This document shows, piece by piece, positions 34,534 to 43,689 of a stretch of DNA of 64,000 bases. The notes beneath the pieces are model-generated. The model saw nothing but the letters and a program-made list of their open reading frames with translations, did not search any database and had not been told where the DNA came from. Position 1 is the first letter of the stretch; the number at the start of each line of letters is the position of its first letter. The stretch is from JAIQFL01 sp035295745 (GTDB lineage Bacteria; Acidobacteriota; Terriglobia; Bryobacterales; Bryobacteraceae). The stretch is from contig DATGIL010000043.1 in assembly GCA_035295745.1 (NCBI GenBank), positions 1-64,000 on the forward strand. The letters are read 5' to 3'. The position numbers were made by a program, and so were the translations under genes.

Positions 34534-35795
34534 AGCTGCTGATCACAGGCGTCAGTCACAAGACCGCACCCGTCGAGGTGCGAGAATGCCTTGCGTTTCG
34601 CGAAGAAACGCTGCCGGCAGCTTTGGCCGATTTGAAATCGCGCGAGGGCGTCTCGGAAGCCGTGATCCTCTCGACTTGCAACCGCGTGGAAATCACCGTG
34701 ACCACCGACGACCAGTCGGACCCGCAGGCCATCGTAGATGCCTTCCTGACGGATCACAAAGCGGTGAGCACCGAAAGCATCGCGGCGCATTTATACCGGT
34801 ACGAAGGCCAGGAAGCGATTCACCACCTGTTTCGCGTCTCCGCGAGCCTGGATTCGATGGTTGTAGGCGAGCCGCAGATCCTGGGGCAACTGAAGAATGC
34901 CTATGCGGCAGCCAAGAATTGCGGCGCACTTTGCGGATGGCTGGACGGCCTCTTGAGCCGCGCCTTCAGCGTCGCCAAGCGAGTGCGTTCGGAAACCGGC
35001 ATTGGACAGATGGCGGTCTCCGTAAGCTATGCCGCTGTCGAGTTGGCGCGCAAGATCTTCGGGTCCCTCTCGAACCGCACGATCATGATCGTGGGTGCGG
35101 GGAAGATGTCGGAACTGGCGGCCCGCCATCTGCGCCGCTCGGGTGCATCGCACGTCTTCGTGACCAATCGGACCCACGAGCGGGCGATCGAGATGGCGCA
35201 GCTCTTCCAGGGCACGCCAGTCGAGTACACCCGTTTCGTGAGCATGCTGCCGGAAGTGGACATCGTGATCGCTTCATCCGGGGCGCCGCACTACATTCTG
35301 CGCAAAGAGGAAATGCAGCGCGTGATCGCGGCACGTCGCAACAAGCCGATGTTCCTGATCGATATCGCGGTTCCACGCAATATCGAACCCTCCGTAAACG
35401 AAGTCGACAACGTCTTCCTGTATGACATCGACGACTTGCAGGAAGTGGTCAACGCCAACCTGCGGGAGCGGATGAAAGAAGCCGACCACGCCGAGGCGAT
35501 GGTAACCGAAGAAGTCGAGCGGACCATGGCGCGGCTCAAGGTGGCGGAAGTGACGCCGACCATTGTCGGACTGCAGGAGCAGCTCGAACAGATTCGCGCC
35601 GCCGAAATCGAACGCGTGCGGCGCAAATGCGGCCCGTTCACTCCGGAACTGGAGCAGGCGATCGAGATGCTCACTCGCGGGATCGTCAACAAGATCGCGC
35701 ACGGGCCGATTTCGGAGCTGCGGAATCACGCAGGACGGCCGGAAGGCGCGCACGTGGTGGCCGCGATTCGCAAGGCATTTCATCTTCAGGACTGA
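34530..35795 (+). CDS. hemA: Glutamyl-tRNA reductase
   Basis: HemA reduces glutamyl-tRNA to glutamate-1-semialdehyde, the committed step of C5 tetrapyrrole synthesis. The 421-residue protein begins MKLLITGVSHKTAPVEVRE and has the catalytic Cys50 in ILSTCNRVEI. SASLDSMVVGEPQILGQLK and the NADPH-site region IMIVGAGKMSELAARHLR follow, then a C-terminal dimerisation helix. The start overlaps the previous stop by 4 bases, and hemC begins 3 bases after the stop. Confidence 0.97.
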   Translation: MKLLITGVSHKTAPVEVRECLAFREETLPAALADLKSREGVSEAVILSTCNRVEITVTTDDQSDPQAIVDAFLTDHKAVSTESIAAHLYRYEGQEAIHHLFRVSASLDSMVVGEPQILGQLKNAYAAAKNCGALCGWLDGLLSRAFSVAKRVRSETGIGQMAVSVSYAAVELARKIFGSLSNRTIMIVGAGKMSELAARHLRRSGASHVFVTNRTHERAIEMAQLFQGTPVEYTRFVSMLPEVDIVIASSGAPHYILRKEEMQRVIAARRNKPMFLIDIAVPRNIEPSVNEVDNVFLYDIDDLQEVVNANLRERMKEADHAEAMVTEEVERTMARLKVAEVTPTIVGLQEQLEQIRAAEIERVRRKCGPFTPELEQAIEMLTRGIVNKIAHGPISELRNHAGRPEGAHVVAAIRKAFHLQD

Positions 35796-35798
35796 TCC

Positions 35799-36698
35799 AT
35801 GCTCGTTATCGCATCGCGCGGTTCGCAGCTCGCATTGTGGCAGGCGCATTGGGTGGAGCGGCAATTAACCTCCGCCGGCCACGAATGCCGTATCGAAATC
35901 ATTAAGACTACAGGCGACAAGATCACCGATGTGCCTCTCGCCAAAGTCGGAACCAAGGGACTTTTTACCAAAGAGATTGAAGAGGCGCTCTTGGACGGGC
36001 GCGCCGATCTCGCGGTCCACAGCTTGAAGGATCTGCCGACGGAACTACCGGCCGGGCTAGTGCTGGCCGCGGTACCGGAGCGCGAAGATCCCCGCGATGC
36101 CGTGGTGGGAAAGCGCCTGGCGGATTTGCCCGAGGGCGCAAAAGTCGGGACCAGCTCCTTGCGGCGCGCAGCGCAATTGCGATCGTTCCGGCCCGATTTG
36201 CAAGTGGAATCGGTGCGCGGCAATCTGGATACTCGTCTACGCAAGCTGGATGAGGGGCAGTACGACGCGATCCTGCTGGCGGCGGCGGGGTTGAAGCGCT
36301 TGGGATGGGCGGACCGGATCGCGGAGATTCTGCCGGATGATGTGATGTGTTCGGCCGTCGGACAGGGTGCGCTGGCGATCGAAACTCGGGAGACGGGCGC
36401 GGGTTTCGATGCTTGCGCGGCGCTCGATCACTCCGCCACGCACATGGCGGTTCTGGCGGAACGAGGCGTATTGTGGGCTCTGGGCGGCGGCTGCCAGGTC
36501 CCCATCGGTGCGTATGCCACGGTGGCGAACGGACGGCTGCACCTCACGGCGATGGTGGCTGCTCCGGATGGCGAACAGATCATTCGCGCTTCCACGGAGG
36601 GGCGGCCTTCCGAAGCGGAGCAGATTGGCAGGGATCTGGGTGCGGACTTGCTGCGGCACGGCGCTCGCCGCATTCTGGAGGCGGTGTATAGCGCCTAA
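35799..36698 (+). CDS. hemC: Porphobilinogen deaminase (hydroxymethylbilane synthase)
   Basis: HemC condenses four porphobilinogens into hydroxymethylbilane. The 299-residue product shows SRGSQLALWQA at the start, IVIK-type IEIIKTTGDKI, KGLFTKEIEEALL, DLAVHSLKDLPTE and GTSSLRRAAQL. GGGCQVPIGAYA carries Cys232, to which the dipyrromethane cofactor is attached. Length matches the family. It is flanked by hemA and the cobA-hemD fusion on the same strand. Confidence 0.97.
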   Translation: MLVIASRGSQLALWQAHWVERQLTSAGHECRIEIIKTTGDKITDVPLAKVGTKGLFTKEIEEALLDGRADLAVHSLKDLPTELPAGLVLAAVPEREDPRDAVVGKRLADLPEGAKVGTSSLRRAAQLRSFRPDLQVESVRGNLDTRLRKLDEGQYDAILLAAAGLKRLGWADRIAEILPDDVMCSAVGQGALAIETRETGAGFDACAALDHSATHMAVLAERGVLWALGGGCQVPIGAYATVANGRLHLTAMVAAPDGEQIIRASTEGRPSEAEQIGRDLGADLLRHGARRILEAVYSA

Positions 36699-38196
36699 AG
36701 TCTATCTGGTGGGCGCGGGGCCGGGCGATCCGGAACTGATCACCGTCAAAGGCCGCCGCATTCTGGAGCAGGCCGACTCCGTATTGTTCGACCACCTGGC
36801 GCCCGAATCCCTGTTAGACCTCGCCCCCGCGTGCGCCGAGCGTGTCTACGTGGGCAAGAAGAAATCGGCTCACGCTTTCACGCAAGAAGAGATCTGCGAG
36901 ATGCTCGTGGAGCGCGGCCGACGCGGCCTCACCGTGGTGCGTTTAAAGGGCGGCGACCCATTCATCTTCGGGCGCGGAGGCGAAGAGGCCGAAGCGCTGG
37001 CGTTGGCTGGCATTCCGTTTGAGATCGTGCCCGGCGTCACCGTGCCTTTAGGCATCGCCGCCTATACCGGCGTCCCGCTGACGCATCGCGAGCACACCTC
37101 GGCGGTGACGTTCGTGACCGGCCACGCGGTTGACAGCATCGACTGGGACAAAGTGGGCCACGCGGAGACCCTGGTGATCTTCATGGGACTCACGACGTTT
37201 CCCGAGATCGCGCGCGCACTGATCGCACGCGGGCGATCTCCAGAGACTCCCGCGATGGCGGTGCGCTGGGCGACGCGGCCAGACCAGGAGACGTTGTCCG
37301 GGACTCTGGCGACGCTGCCTGCGCAAATCGCCGACCGGGGAATGAAGCCGCCGGCCACGATCATCGTCGGCGAAGTTGTGATGCTGCGGGGAAAACTCGA
37401 CTGGTACGAGCGCCTACCGCTGTTTGGAAAGCGCGTGGTGGTGACGCGCGCCAAGGGGCAGGCGGACGCGCTCTCCGCCAAACTGCGGGCCCTGGGTGCG
37501 GATGCGATCGAGTTGCCCACGATCGAGATCCGTCCACCATCCGACAGCGGTCCGCTCGACCGCGCCATCGCCCAGTTACCCACCTACGACTGGTTGATCT
37601 TCACCAGCGCCAACGGCGTGCATTATTTCGTGGAACGATTGCGCCGATCACCCTTCGATTGGAGAGCGTTGCGAGCCAGGATTTGCGCCATCGGCCCGGC
37701 CACCCGCGCGGCGATCGAGGCGTTGGATCTGAAGGTCGATCTGATGGGCAAGGAGTACGTGGCAGAAGGGCTGATCGCGGCGTTTGCACCTTATGATCTC
37801 GGGGGCAAACGAGTGCTGCTGCCTCGGGCAGCGGTGGCTCGCGACCTGGTGCCGGCGGAATTGACACGGCGGGGGGCACAGGTGGATGTGGTGGAGGCCT
37901 ATCGCACCGTGATGCCGGAGGACACGCCGGCACGCGCGAAGCAGATTCTGAGCGGTACACGGCTGCCGGACTGCATCACGTTCACCAGTTCCTCGACGGT
38001 CCAGAATCTGGCGGCGGCGGTCGACGGTGTGCCGCTGGGCGTGAAGGTAGCGTCGATCGGGCCGATCACCACGCAAACGGCACGCAGTCTGGGCATCGCG
38101 GTGACCGCACAGGCACGAGTTTTCACGGTGGATGGGTTGGTGGAGGCAGTGCTCGAAATGTGCGATACTGAACCGACTCCCCCAGCCAGCGAATGA
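36640..38196 (+). CDS. cobA-hemD: Fusion: uroporphyrinogen-III C-methyltransferase plus uroporphyrinogen-III synthase
   Basis: Residues about 20-270 are a SUMT (CobA/CysG-A) methylase: VYLVGAGPGDPELITVKG, VVRLKGGDPFIFGRGGEEAE, FEIVPGVTVPLGI and GVPLTHREHTSAVTFVTG. The remainder is HemD: KRVVVTRAKGQADALSAKL, YDWLIFTSANGVHYF and DCITFTSSSTVQNL. One chain therefore closes the tetrapyrrole ring and can divert it towards siroheme/B12. The start is unclear: no ATG precedes VYLVGAG. A GTG at 36640, inside hemC, is the nearest usable codon that keeps the first strand. Confidence 0.93.
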   Translation: MRTCCGTALAAFWRRCIAPKVYLVGAGPGDPELITVKGRRILEQADSVLFDHLAPESLLDLAPACAERVYVGKKKSAHAFTQEEICEMLVERGRRGLTVVRLKGGDPFIFGRGGEEAEALALAGIPFEIVPGVTVPLGIAAYTGVPLTHREHTSAVTFVTGHAVDSIDWDKVGHAETLVIFMGLTTFPEIARALIARGRSPETPAMAVRWATRPDQETLSGTLATLPAQIADRGMKPPATIIVGEVVMLRGKLDWYERLPLFGKRVVVTRAKGQADALSAKLRALGADAIELPTIEIRPPSDSGPLDRAIAQLPTYDWLIFTSANGVHYFVERLRRSPFDWRALRARICAIGPATRAAIEALDLKVDLMGKEYVAEGLIAAFAPYDLGGKRVLLPRAAVARDLVPAELTRRGAQVDVVEAYRTVMPEDTPARAKQILSGTRLPDCITFTSSSTVQNLAAAVDGVPLGVKVASIGPITTQTARSLGIAVTAQARVFTVDGLVEAVLEMCDTEPTPPASE

Positions 38197-38819
38197 GACC
38201 TCACATCATCGGCATCGCCGGTCCGTCGAGTTCGGGGAAGACGGAACTCTCCCGGCAATTGGTGGAAAAACTCCCCGGCACCGCCATCGTTTCTCTGGAT
38301 TCTTACTACAGCGGGATGGAAGAGATTGCGCTGGAAGAGCGCAAGAAGGCGAACTTCGATCATCCCGATTCCCTCGATTGGGAACTGCTCCACGAACACC
38401 TCCGACGGATGTCATCCGGGCTGGCGTTCGAGGAGCCGGTATACTCCTTCGCGGACTACGCCCGCACCAGCGCCACGCGGCACATCGAGCCGAGCGAGTT
38501 CGTCATCGTAGAAGGGCTGTTCGTGCTCTACTGGCCCGCACTGCGGGCCATGCTGGACACGAAGGTATTCGTCAAGACTGATCCGGATGTCTGCTATCAG
38601 CGGCGTTTGGCACGCGACGTGATAGAGCGCGGGCGCACGCCGGAATCGGTGCGCGAACAGTATGAGCGCACGGTGCGTCCAAGCGCGGAGTGGTTCGTGC
38701 ATCCGACCATGCGGTATGCGGATCTGCTGGTCTCGGGCGAAGAGCCCCTGGTGCAATCGACGTCCGCGGTAATGCGCCTTTTGCGGGGCGAGAAGGTCAA
38801 CGCCGCGTCGGCAGGCTAA
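38193..38819 (+). CDS. udk: Uridine kinase-like P-loop kinase
   Basis: A 208-residue kinase of the uridine kinase/phosphoribulokinase family. The P-loop is GPSSSGKT (residues 10-17), followed by VSLDSYYSGM, NFDHPDSLDWELL, EEPVYSFADYARTSAT and VIVEGLFVLYWPALR. All match uridine kinase, which phosphorylates uridine/cytidine in pyrimidine salvage. The start overlaps the previous stop by 4 bases, so it is the last gene of the tetrapyrrole operon although its pathway is different. Confidence 0.88.
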   Translation: MRPHIIGIAGPSSSGKTELSRQLVEKLPGTAIVSLDSYYSGMEEIALEERKKANFDHPDSLDWELLHEHLRRMSSGLAFEEPVYSFADYARTSATRHIEPSEFVIVEGLFVLYWPALRAMLDTKVFVKTDPDVCYQRRLARDVIERGRTPESVREQYERTVRPSAEWFVHPTMRYADLLVSGEEPLVQSTSAVMRLLRGEKVNAASAG

Positions 38820-38837
38820 TTCGGTGACAAACGCTCC

Positions 38838-39158
38838 CTTACGGTCGCGGCTCGTAAGCTACCCAAACACCTTCGCGCGAATGCGTGCGCTTGCGAGCCG
38901 CGCGCGTGAGCAAGCGATGCCTCATCGTATGTGGGGCAGGCGCTCCCGGATTTTTCACAGCTTCTTACTCTTACGGTCGCGGCTCGTAAGCTACCCAAAC
39001 ACCTTCGCGCGAATGCGTGCGCTTGCGAGCCGCGCGCGTGAGCAAGCGATGTCCGGATTTTTCACAGCTTCTTACACTTACGGCCGCGGCTCGTAAGCTA
39101 CCCAAACACCTTCGCGCGAATGCGTGCGCTTGCGAGCCGCGCGCGTGAGCAAGCGATG
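38838..39158. repeat. Dispersed GC-rich repeat array (block 2, three units)
   Basis: Three copies of a unit start CTTACGG(T/C)CGCGGCTCG at 38838, 38970 and 39077 and end GCGTGAGCAAGCGATG. Within each, CGCGGCTCGTAAGC and GCTTGCGAGCCGCG are inverted repeats (14 bp, one mismatch) around a loop of about 30 bases that contains the palindrome TTCGCGCGAA. The spacer between copies one and two is longer. The block fills the interval between the convergent ends of udk and the VWA gene. 39159-39255 holds only a degenerate tail. Confidence 0.88.
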
Positions 39159-39255
39159 TCCCACACATTTGCGCAGCAGTCGGATTTTTTACAGCTTCTT
39201 ACACTTACACTCAAGCGATGGAGTTGATGCTTAACGAACTCGCCGACACCAGCCT

Positions 39256-40224
39256 CTAGTCGGCTGGGGCGTAGTAGCCCAAACGCCAGAAGGCCTTCAG
39301 CGGCGGCAGTCCGTGCGGCGGCACCATCTTGACCTGCACCCGGTGATAGCGCCCGTCCCTCTGATTGCTGGTGGGCGTGTACCCGAGCACGTACCGATTC
39401 CGCAATTCGACTCCGATCTTGGCAGCGATGTCCGGAAGCTCCGAGGTATCGGCGGGGAAACTGCGTCCTCCGGTCTGTTCGGCGAGGTCGCTGAGCAGCC
39501 CGGGACCAGACGACTCCTCTGGTGTCCGGGTGCGCGCCCCGAAAGGCTCATAGATTCCGATCGCATAGATCAAAGTGTCGCTTTCACGAACCAGGTTGCG
39601 GACTTCGGTTTCGGAGTACCGGCTGCTGTTATCGCCGCCATCGGAGATGATCAGGAGGGCCTTGCGCTTTTTCTGGGAATTCTTGATCTCGTGGAGCGAC
39701 AACATGATGGCGTCCAGAAGGGCAGTTCGTCCTTTCGATTGCGCAAAAGTGAGCTGGTTCTGGATCTCCTCGGTCTCGCGCGAGAGCGGCACCACGAGCT
39801 TCGGCTGGTCGTTGAATTCCACCAGGAAAAACTCATCCTCGGGATTGGCCGTGCGGAAGAACTCGGCGGCTGCCTGGCGCGAACGGCGCAGCTTCGGACC
39901 CATGCTGCCGCTGATATCGAATACCAAGCCCACCGCGACGGGCTCATCATCCATCGCGAAATGCGTAATATTCTGTTCGACCTTGTCGTCGAAGACCTTG
40001 AAATGCTCCTTCTCGAGCCCGGTGACCGGGCGATTCATAGGGTCGCATACGGAGACCGGGACGAGAACGAGATTGATGTCGCTGCGCAACGTCGCGGCCG
40101 GCCTGGCGCCTTCGCCGGGCAGGGGCGGCCGCTCGCGGGGAGCCACGGCGACCTGACCGCGGAGTGACAGCAGGGCCAAAAGTCCAAGGCCCAGTTGCAC
40201 TCCGACGATTCGCCGCACGTTCAT
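39256..40224 (-). CDS. Secreted VWA-domain protein (acidobacterial VWFA-related, TIGR03436-like)
   Basis: The start is placed at the ATG of MNVRRIVGVQ, which gives a signal peptide (LGLGLLALLSLRGQVAVA); the open frame upstream is not coding. The 322-residue protein has the lead-in LRSDINLVLVPVSVCDPMNR, typical of the TIGR03436 family. A von Willebrand A domain follows with MIDAS DxSxS (Asp103, Ser105, Ser107 in DISGSMG) and LLIISDGGDNSS. The end is LGYTPTSNQRDGRYHRVQVK. Such proteins are numerous in acidobacteria. Metal-dependent protein binding outside the cell is likely. Confidence 0.9.
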   Translation of the reverse strand: MNVRRIVGVQLGLGLLALLSLRGQVAVAPRERPPLPGEGARPAATLRSDINLVLVPVSVCDPMNRPVTGLEKEHFKVFDDKVEQNITHFAMDDEPVAVGLVFDISGSMGPKLRRSRQAAAEFFRTANPEDEFFLVEFNDQPKLVVPLSRETEEIQNQLTFAQSKGRTALLDAIMLSLHEIKNSQKKRKALLIISDGGDNSSRYSETEVRNLVRESDTLIYAIGIYEPFGARTRTPEESSGPGLLSDLAEQTGGRSFPADTSELPDIAAKIGVELRNRYVLGYTPTSNQRDGRYHRVQVKMVPPHGLPPLKAFWRLGYYAPAD

Positions 40225-40476
40225 AGCCCGCCCTTGCACAGTATTGTACTGCCGGGCAGCGCTGGATGGCGCAAATCCGGCCGCCTCGCCGTGAGTTGGC
40301 GACCGGTCAGCAGAATTCCGCGAATTCGGGTACAATAAAGGGGTTAGCGGAGGTGGGTCTTCTCGAGTAGCCGACGAGCCGCTGTCGCGAGTACCGGAAA
40401 CTCTGTAGTCCGATCAGCTTCCTGCGCGTTTTTTTCCCTCTTCTTCCCCGACAATTGCCGAATCTGCGGTCAGACT

Positions 40477-41214
40477 TTGGGTGAAATCACCCGCATTCCT
40501 GTCTGCCGCGCCTGCCTGCGAAAACCGGAGCCGCTCCAAGCCGAATTCTTCTGCGTCAGTTGCCGAACACCCTTTCAGAACGGCTTTCCACTGGATTCGC
40601 AAGGCCGCTGCGCTCTGTGCCGCAGCGGCCTGCGAGGTTTCGACGCGGCGTACTGTTATGGCGCCTATGAGGGCTCTCTCCGGGAATTAATTCATCTCTA
40701 CAAATACGCCCGAATCCGGACCTTGGTGCGTCCATTGAGCGATCTTCTGGTCGCCGCTCTGCCACGCGACGAGGAGTTCGATGCGGTGACCCCGGTTCCG
40801 CTCCACTGGCGCAAGCAGTGGCAGCGGGGATTCAACCAGTCCGGTTTGTTGGCGGCGGAGATCTCCAGACGCAGCGGCATACCGCTGGTTGCCGCCCTGC
40901 GGCGTGTCCAAGCGACCCGGACGCAGGCCGGTTTGAGCAACACAGCGCGCCGGCGCAATACGACCGGGGCGTTTGCCTGCCGCAGCGGAGCGAAGTGGAG
41001 CGCTCGCATACAGGGCGCGCGCGTTCTGCTGATTGACGATGTCATGACCACCGGTTCGACGGCGGCTGCGAGCGCGCTCACCCTGAAACGGGCGGGAGCG
41101 TCGAGGGTCGCGCTTTTGACGATCGCGCGGGTGGACCGCCGCTGGAATGGCGGGCGCGATACACGCGATACGAAGGTTCTTTCGACTGTGGGGAGCACAA
41201 CTGATGGCGACTGA
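40477..41214 (+). CDS. ComF-family phosphoribosyltransferase-like protein
   Basis: ComF-type protein: N-terminal zinc cysteines (VCRACL, FFCVSC, GRCALC) and a phosphoribosyltransferase domain with VTPVPLHWRKQWQRGFNQS and the PRPP loop VLLIDDVMTTGSTA. Members act in DNA uptake or related nucleotide metabolism. The first available start codon is a TTG at 40477, yet the frame is open from 40348. The residues just before (NCRICGQT) look like the family's first zinc pair, so the real start may lie upstream at a rare codon or behind an error in the T-run at 40429-40435. Confidence 0.85.
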   Translation: MGEITRIPVCRACLRKPEPLQAEFFCVSCRTPFQNGFPLDSQGRCALCRSGLRGFDAAYCYGAYEGSLRELIHLYKYARIRTLVRPLSDLLVAALPRDEEFDAVTPVPLHWRKQWQRGFNQSGLLAAEISRRSGIPLVAALRRVQATRTQAGLSNTARRRNTTGAFACRSGAKWSARIQGARVLLIDDVMTTGSTAAASALTLKRAGASRVALLTIARVDRRWNGGRDTRDTKVLSTVGSTTDGD

Positions 41215-41728
41215 ACGATTACAGAAACCCGTACTGGTGTTGAATGCCAGCTACGAGCCGATTAACATCTGCGCGGCGCGCCGGGCGCTGGTTCTGGTGC
41301 TGAAGGGCGTTGCATCGGCAGAAGAAGAATCGATCAACGCAGTCCATTCGGCGCGGAGCGACATGCGGCTGCCCTCAGTAATTCGCCTGCTGGAATACCG
41401 GCGCATTCCCCACCAGACGAGAGCGCTTTCGCGCAAAAACATTCTGATGCGCGACCGGTACACCTGTCAGTATTGCCATCACACTTTGCCTTCGGGCGAA
41501 CTCACCCTGGATCACGTAATCCCGCGGTCGCGCGCCGGCGAATCGGCCTGGGAGAATCTGGTGGCGTGTTGCCATCCCTGCAACAACCGGAAAGGCAACC
41601 GTACTCCGGAGGAAGCGGGCATGAAACTGGCGCGGCAGCCCCGGCCGTTCAGTCTGCATACCAGCCGTCATCTGATGCGCATGCTCGGCAAGGGCGAGGC
41701 CCAGTGGCGCAAATACCTCTTTTATTGA
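41204..41728 (+). CDS. HNH endonuclease family protein
   Basis: A 174-residue protein whose ATG lies 11 bases inside the end of comF. An N-terminal domain (VLVLNASYEPINICAARRAL) is followed by an HNH nuclease: zinc Cys88/Cys91 (CQYC), LTLDHVIPRSR (Asp103-His104), and Cys123/Cys126 with CHPCNNRKGNR. This small subfamily is widespread on bacterial chromosomes, often alone, and its biological target is not known. It is not part of a recognisable restriction system here. Confidence 0.9.
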   Translation: MATERLQKPVLVLNASYEPINICAARRALVLVLKGVASAEEESINAVHSARSDMRLPSVIRLLEYRRIPHQTRALSRKNILMRDRYTCQYCHHTLPSGELTLDHVIPRSRAGESAWENLVACCHPCNNRKGNRTPEEAGMKLARQPRPFSLHTSRHLMRMLGKGEAQWRKYLFY

Positions 41729-41893
41729 GCACAGCGGACCATCTGACCAGGAATGTTCCGCCGGTAGTGTGCGATTCCTCGCCCGCAGTTTACAAGAGCA
41801 AATTTTTCAATGGCATATAAGGTTGCGGTGGGTTCACGTCCTGGGGTATAGTCGTTGCTGAACTGGGTATCAATGACTCCGAGGAGGTATCAC

Positions 41894-42184
41894 GTGAAGA
41901 AACTGGCTTTAGTGTTTGGACTGGCTGCAATGTCGGCGATGGCCGCCGATTTTACCGGCTATATCGTGGACAAGAATTGCGCAAGCAAAAAAGAGATGTT
42001 GGGTGACGAAGCTTGCGCCAAGCGTTGCATAGGCCGTGGCGCTGCCGCTGTCCTGGCGACCGAAGATGGCAAGATTTATCAGATCGCCAATCAGGACAAA
42101 GTGAAGGACGCCGCCGGCAAGAAGGTGACGCTCGTCGGGAAGGCCGACAAGGACACCATCACCGTAGATGAAGTGAAGATGTAA
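41894..42184 (+). CDS. Small secreted cysteine-containing protein
   Basis: A 96-residue protein starting at a GTG with an excellent ribosome site (GAGGAGG, 5 bases spacing) that decides the start. The signal peptide KKLALVFGLAAMSAMAA is cleaved before DFTGYIVDKNC. The mature domain has Cys at three positions (DKNCASKK, GDEACAKRC) and a lysine-rich beta region ending DTITVDEVKM. Similar proteins annotated only as hypothetical are common in acidobacteria, by my recollection. The function is unknown. Confidence 0.75.
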   Translation: MKKLALVFGLAAMSAMAADFTGYIVDKNCASKKEMLGDEACAKRCIGRGAAAVLATEDGKIYQIANQDKVKDAAGKKVTLVGKADKDTITVDEVKM

Positions 42185-42197
42185 GACAGGGTCTTCG

Positions 42198-42215
42198 GGG
42201 CCGGGTCTCCGGCCC
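42198..42215 (+). terminator. Probable terminator hairpin after the small secreted protein gene
   Basis: GGGCCGG-GTCT-CCGGCCC, a perfect 7-bp stem 14 bases past the stop, between two convergent genes. Only a weak T-rich tail (TTCC...TTCC) follows, so it is a modest call. Confidence 0.5.
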
Positions 42216-42238
42216 TGGCTCCTTCCGTGTTCCAGCTC

Positions 42239-43663
42239 CTAAGCTGCTCCCACCATTTCTCTCATCTGCTGCACCAAACCCCGTAAACCAGCCGCGTATT
42301 GATTCAGTTCCGTTCCGGCCGAAGCGCTTTGTTGGGCTCCGGCAGCGGTCTTCTGGGTGACCTGCTCCATCTGCAGAACTGCTCGCGAGATCTGCTCCAT
42401 GCCGCGCGCTTGTTCCTGGCTTCCCAGGTTGACTTCGTCGACCAGGGACTTCACGCGGCTGGAGTTTCCGGTCATGGTGTGGACCGCCCCAGCCATCTGA
42501 TCCAGGCGAGCGTTGCCATCATGCGAATTCTCAATCGATTCTTCGATGAGTTCCGCGGTGTCGCGAGCCGCTTGCGCGCAGCGTTGGGCCAGATTGCGCA
42601 CCTCGTCGGCAACTACGGCAAATCCGAGGCCAGCCTCACCCGCCCGCGCCGCCTCTACCGCGGCATTTAAAGCCAGAATGTTGGTCTGGAACGCGATTTC
42701 ATCGATGACCTTGATAATCCGGGCGATTTTGTTGCTCGACGAGTCGATCTCTTTCATCTTGGTTGCCATGCGGTCGAGGGTCTGGTTCACATCCAGGGCG
42801 CTATGTTCCGTTTGCTGCATCAGACCCGCGACTTGTAAAGCGTTATCGGCATTCTTGCGCGTGATGGACGCGACCTCCTCGGTGGACGCAGAGGTCTGCT
42901 GGAGCGAGGCTGCCTGTTCGGTTGCCCCCTCCGCGAGCGCCTGGCTCGCTCCCGAGACTTGGGATGCCGCGTTCGCCACCTGATCCGCGCTTTCTGCCAT
43001 GCGGGCAGCGAAGGTGCGGAGCGTAGCGCCGGTTTGCCGGACAATTCGGAAAACCAAGGTACCGATAACCAGAGCGAGAGTCATGAGTCCGATGGTGACA
43101 TTCCTGAGATGTGCGGACTTGGAAGACGACGCCACCGACGTTGCGGCCAGATCGGTGTTCTGTTGGGCGACCAGGTTTGCCGCGGCACGCCCGATCTCCT
43201 CGATTCGGGGTTGTAACTTCTCCCCGAAAATCTTAAGCGCCGAGTCGAGTTGCTGGGAGGAAATGCTTTGCCGTAGTTCCTCGTCAGCTTCAAACACTGA
43301 TACGGCTTGCCGATCGAGGGTCTGGAGAATGGACGCGGTTTCTCCGGTAGCAACCATTCGCCGCAGCTCCGCCAGGCCCTTCCTCAGCCGGGCCGCGGGC
43401 GCCGATACTCTCTGCTGCGACGCAACCGATGCGGATGCATCGCCTAACACCGCATTGATCACGGCTTCTTTTTCGAAGCTGGTGATTTCCCACGCGGCGG
43501 CATTCACGTCACCCGCCAGGTACGCCTTGCGCGCGGTAACGTTAGCCGCCTGCTCCAAATCGGAGTTTAGCTCTTCGATTGCGACCAGCGCACCTCCGCT
43601 CAGCACAAAAACCAGTCCGATCATCACGCCAAAGCTCACCAGCAGTTTCCGACTTAAGCTCAT
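42239..43663 (-). CDS. Methyl-accepting chemotaxis protein
   Basis: A 475-residue chemoreceptor starting at MSLSRKLLVSFGVM. Two membrane spans (VMIGLVFVLSGGALVAI and NVTIGLMTLALVIGTLVF) enclose a periplasmic four-helix sensor of about 170 residues (4HB_MCP-like). The cytoplasmic signalling tip is recognised by IDEIAFQTNILALNAAVEA and FAVVADEVRNLAQRCAQAA. The HAMP region between span two and the signalling helices is short and poorly matched. No che genes are close, so it is an orphan receptor whose ligand is unknown. It lies downstream of the TonB-C gene. Confidence 0.93.
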   Translation of the reverse strand: MSLSRKLLVSFGVMIGLVFVLSGGALVAIEELNSDLEQAANVTARKAYLAGDVNAAAWEITSFEKEAVINAVLGDASASVASQQRVSAPAARLRKGLAELRRMVATGETASILQTLDRQAVSVFEADEELRQSISSQQLDSALKIFGEKLQPRIEEIGRAAANLVAQQNTDLAATSVASSSKSAHLRNVTIGLMTLALVIGTLVFRIVRQTGATLRTFAARMAESADQVANAASQVSGASQALAEGATEQAASLQQTSASTEEVASITRKNADNALQVAGLMQQTEHSALDVNQTLDRMATKMKEIDSSSNKIARIIKVIDEIAFQTNILALNAAVEAARAGEAGLGFAVVADEVRNLAQRCAQAARDTAELIEESIENSHDGNARLDQMAGAVHTMTGNSSRVKSLVDEVNLGSQEQARGMEQISRAVLQMEQVTQKTAAGAQQSASAGTELNQYAAGLRGLVQQMREMVGAA

Positions 43664-43689
43664 CTTGAAACTCCCCTGAACATTTCGAC

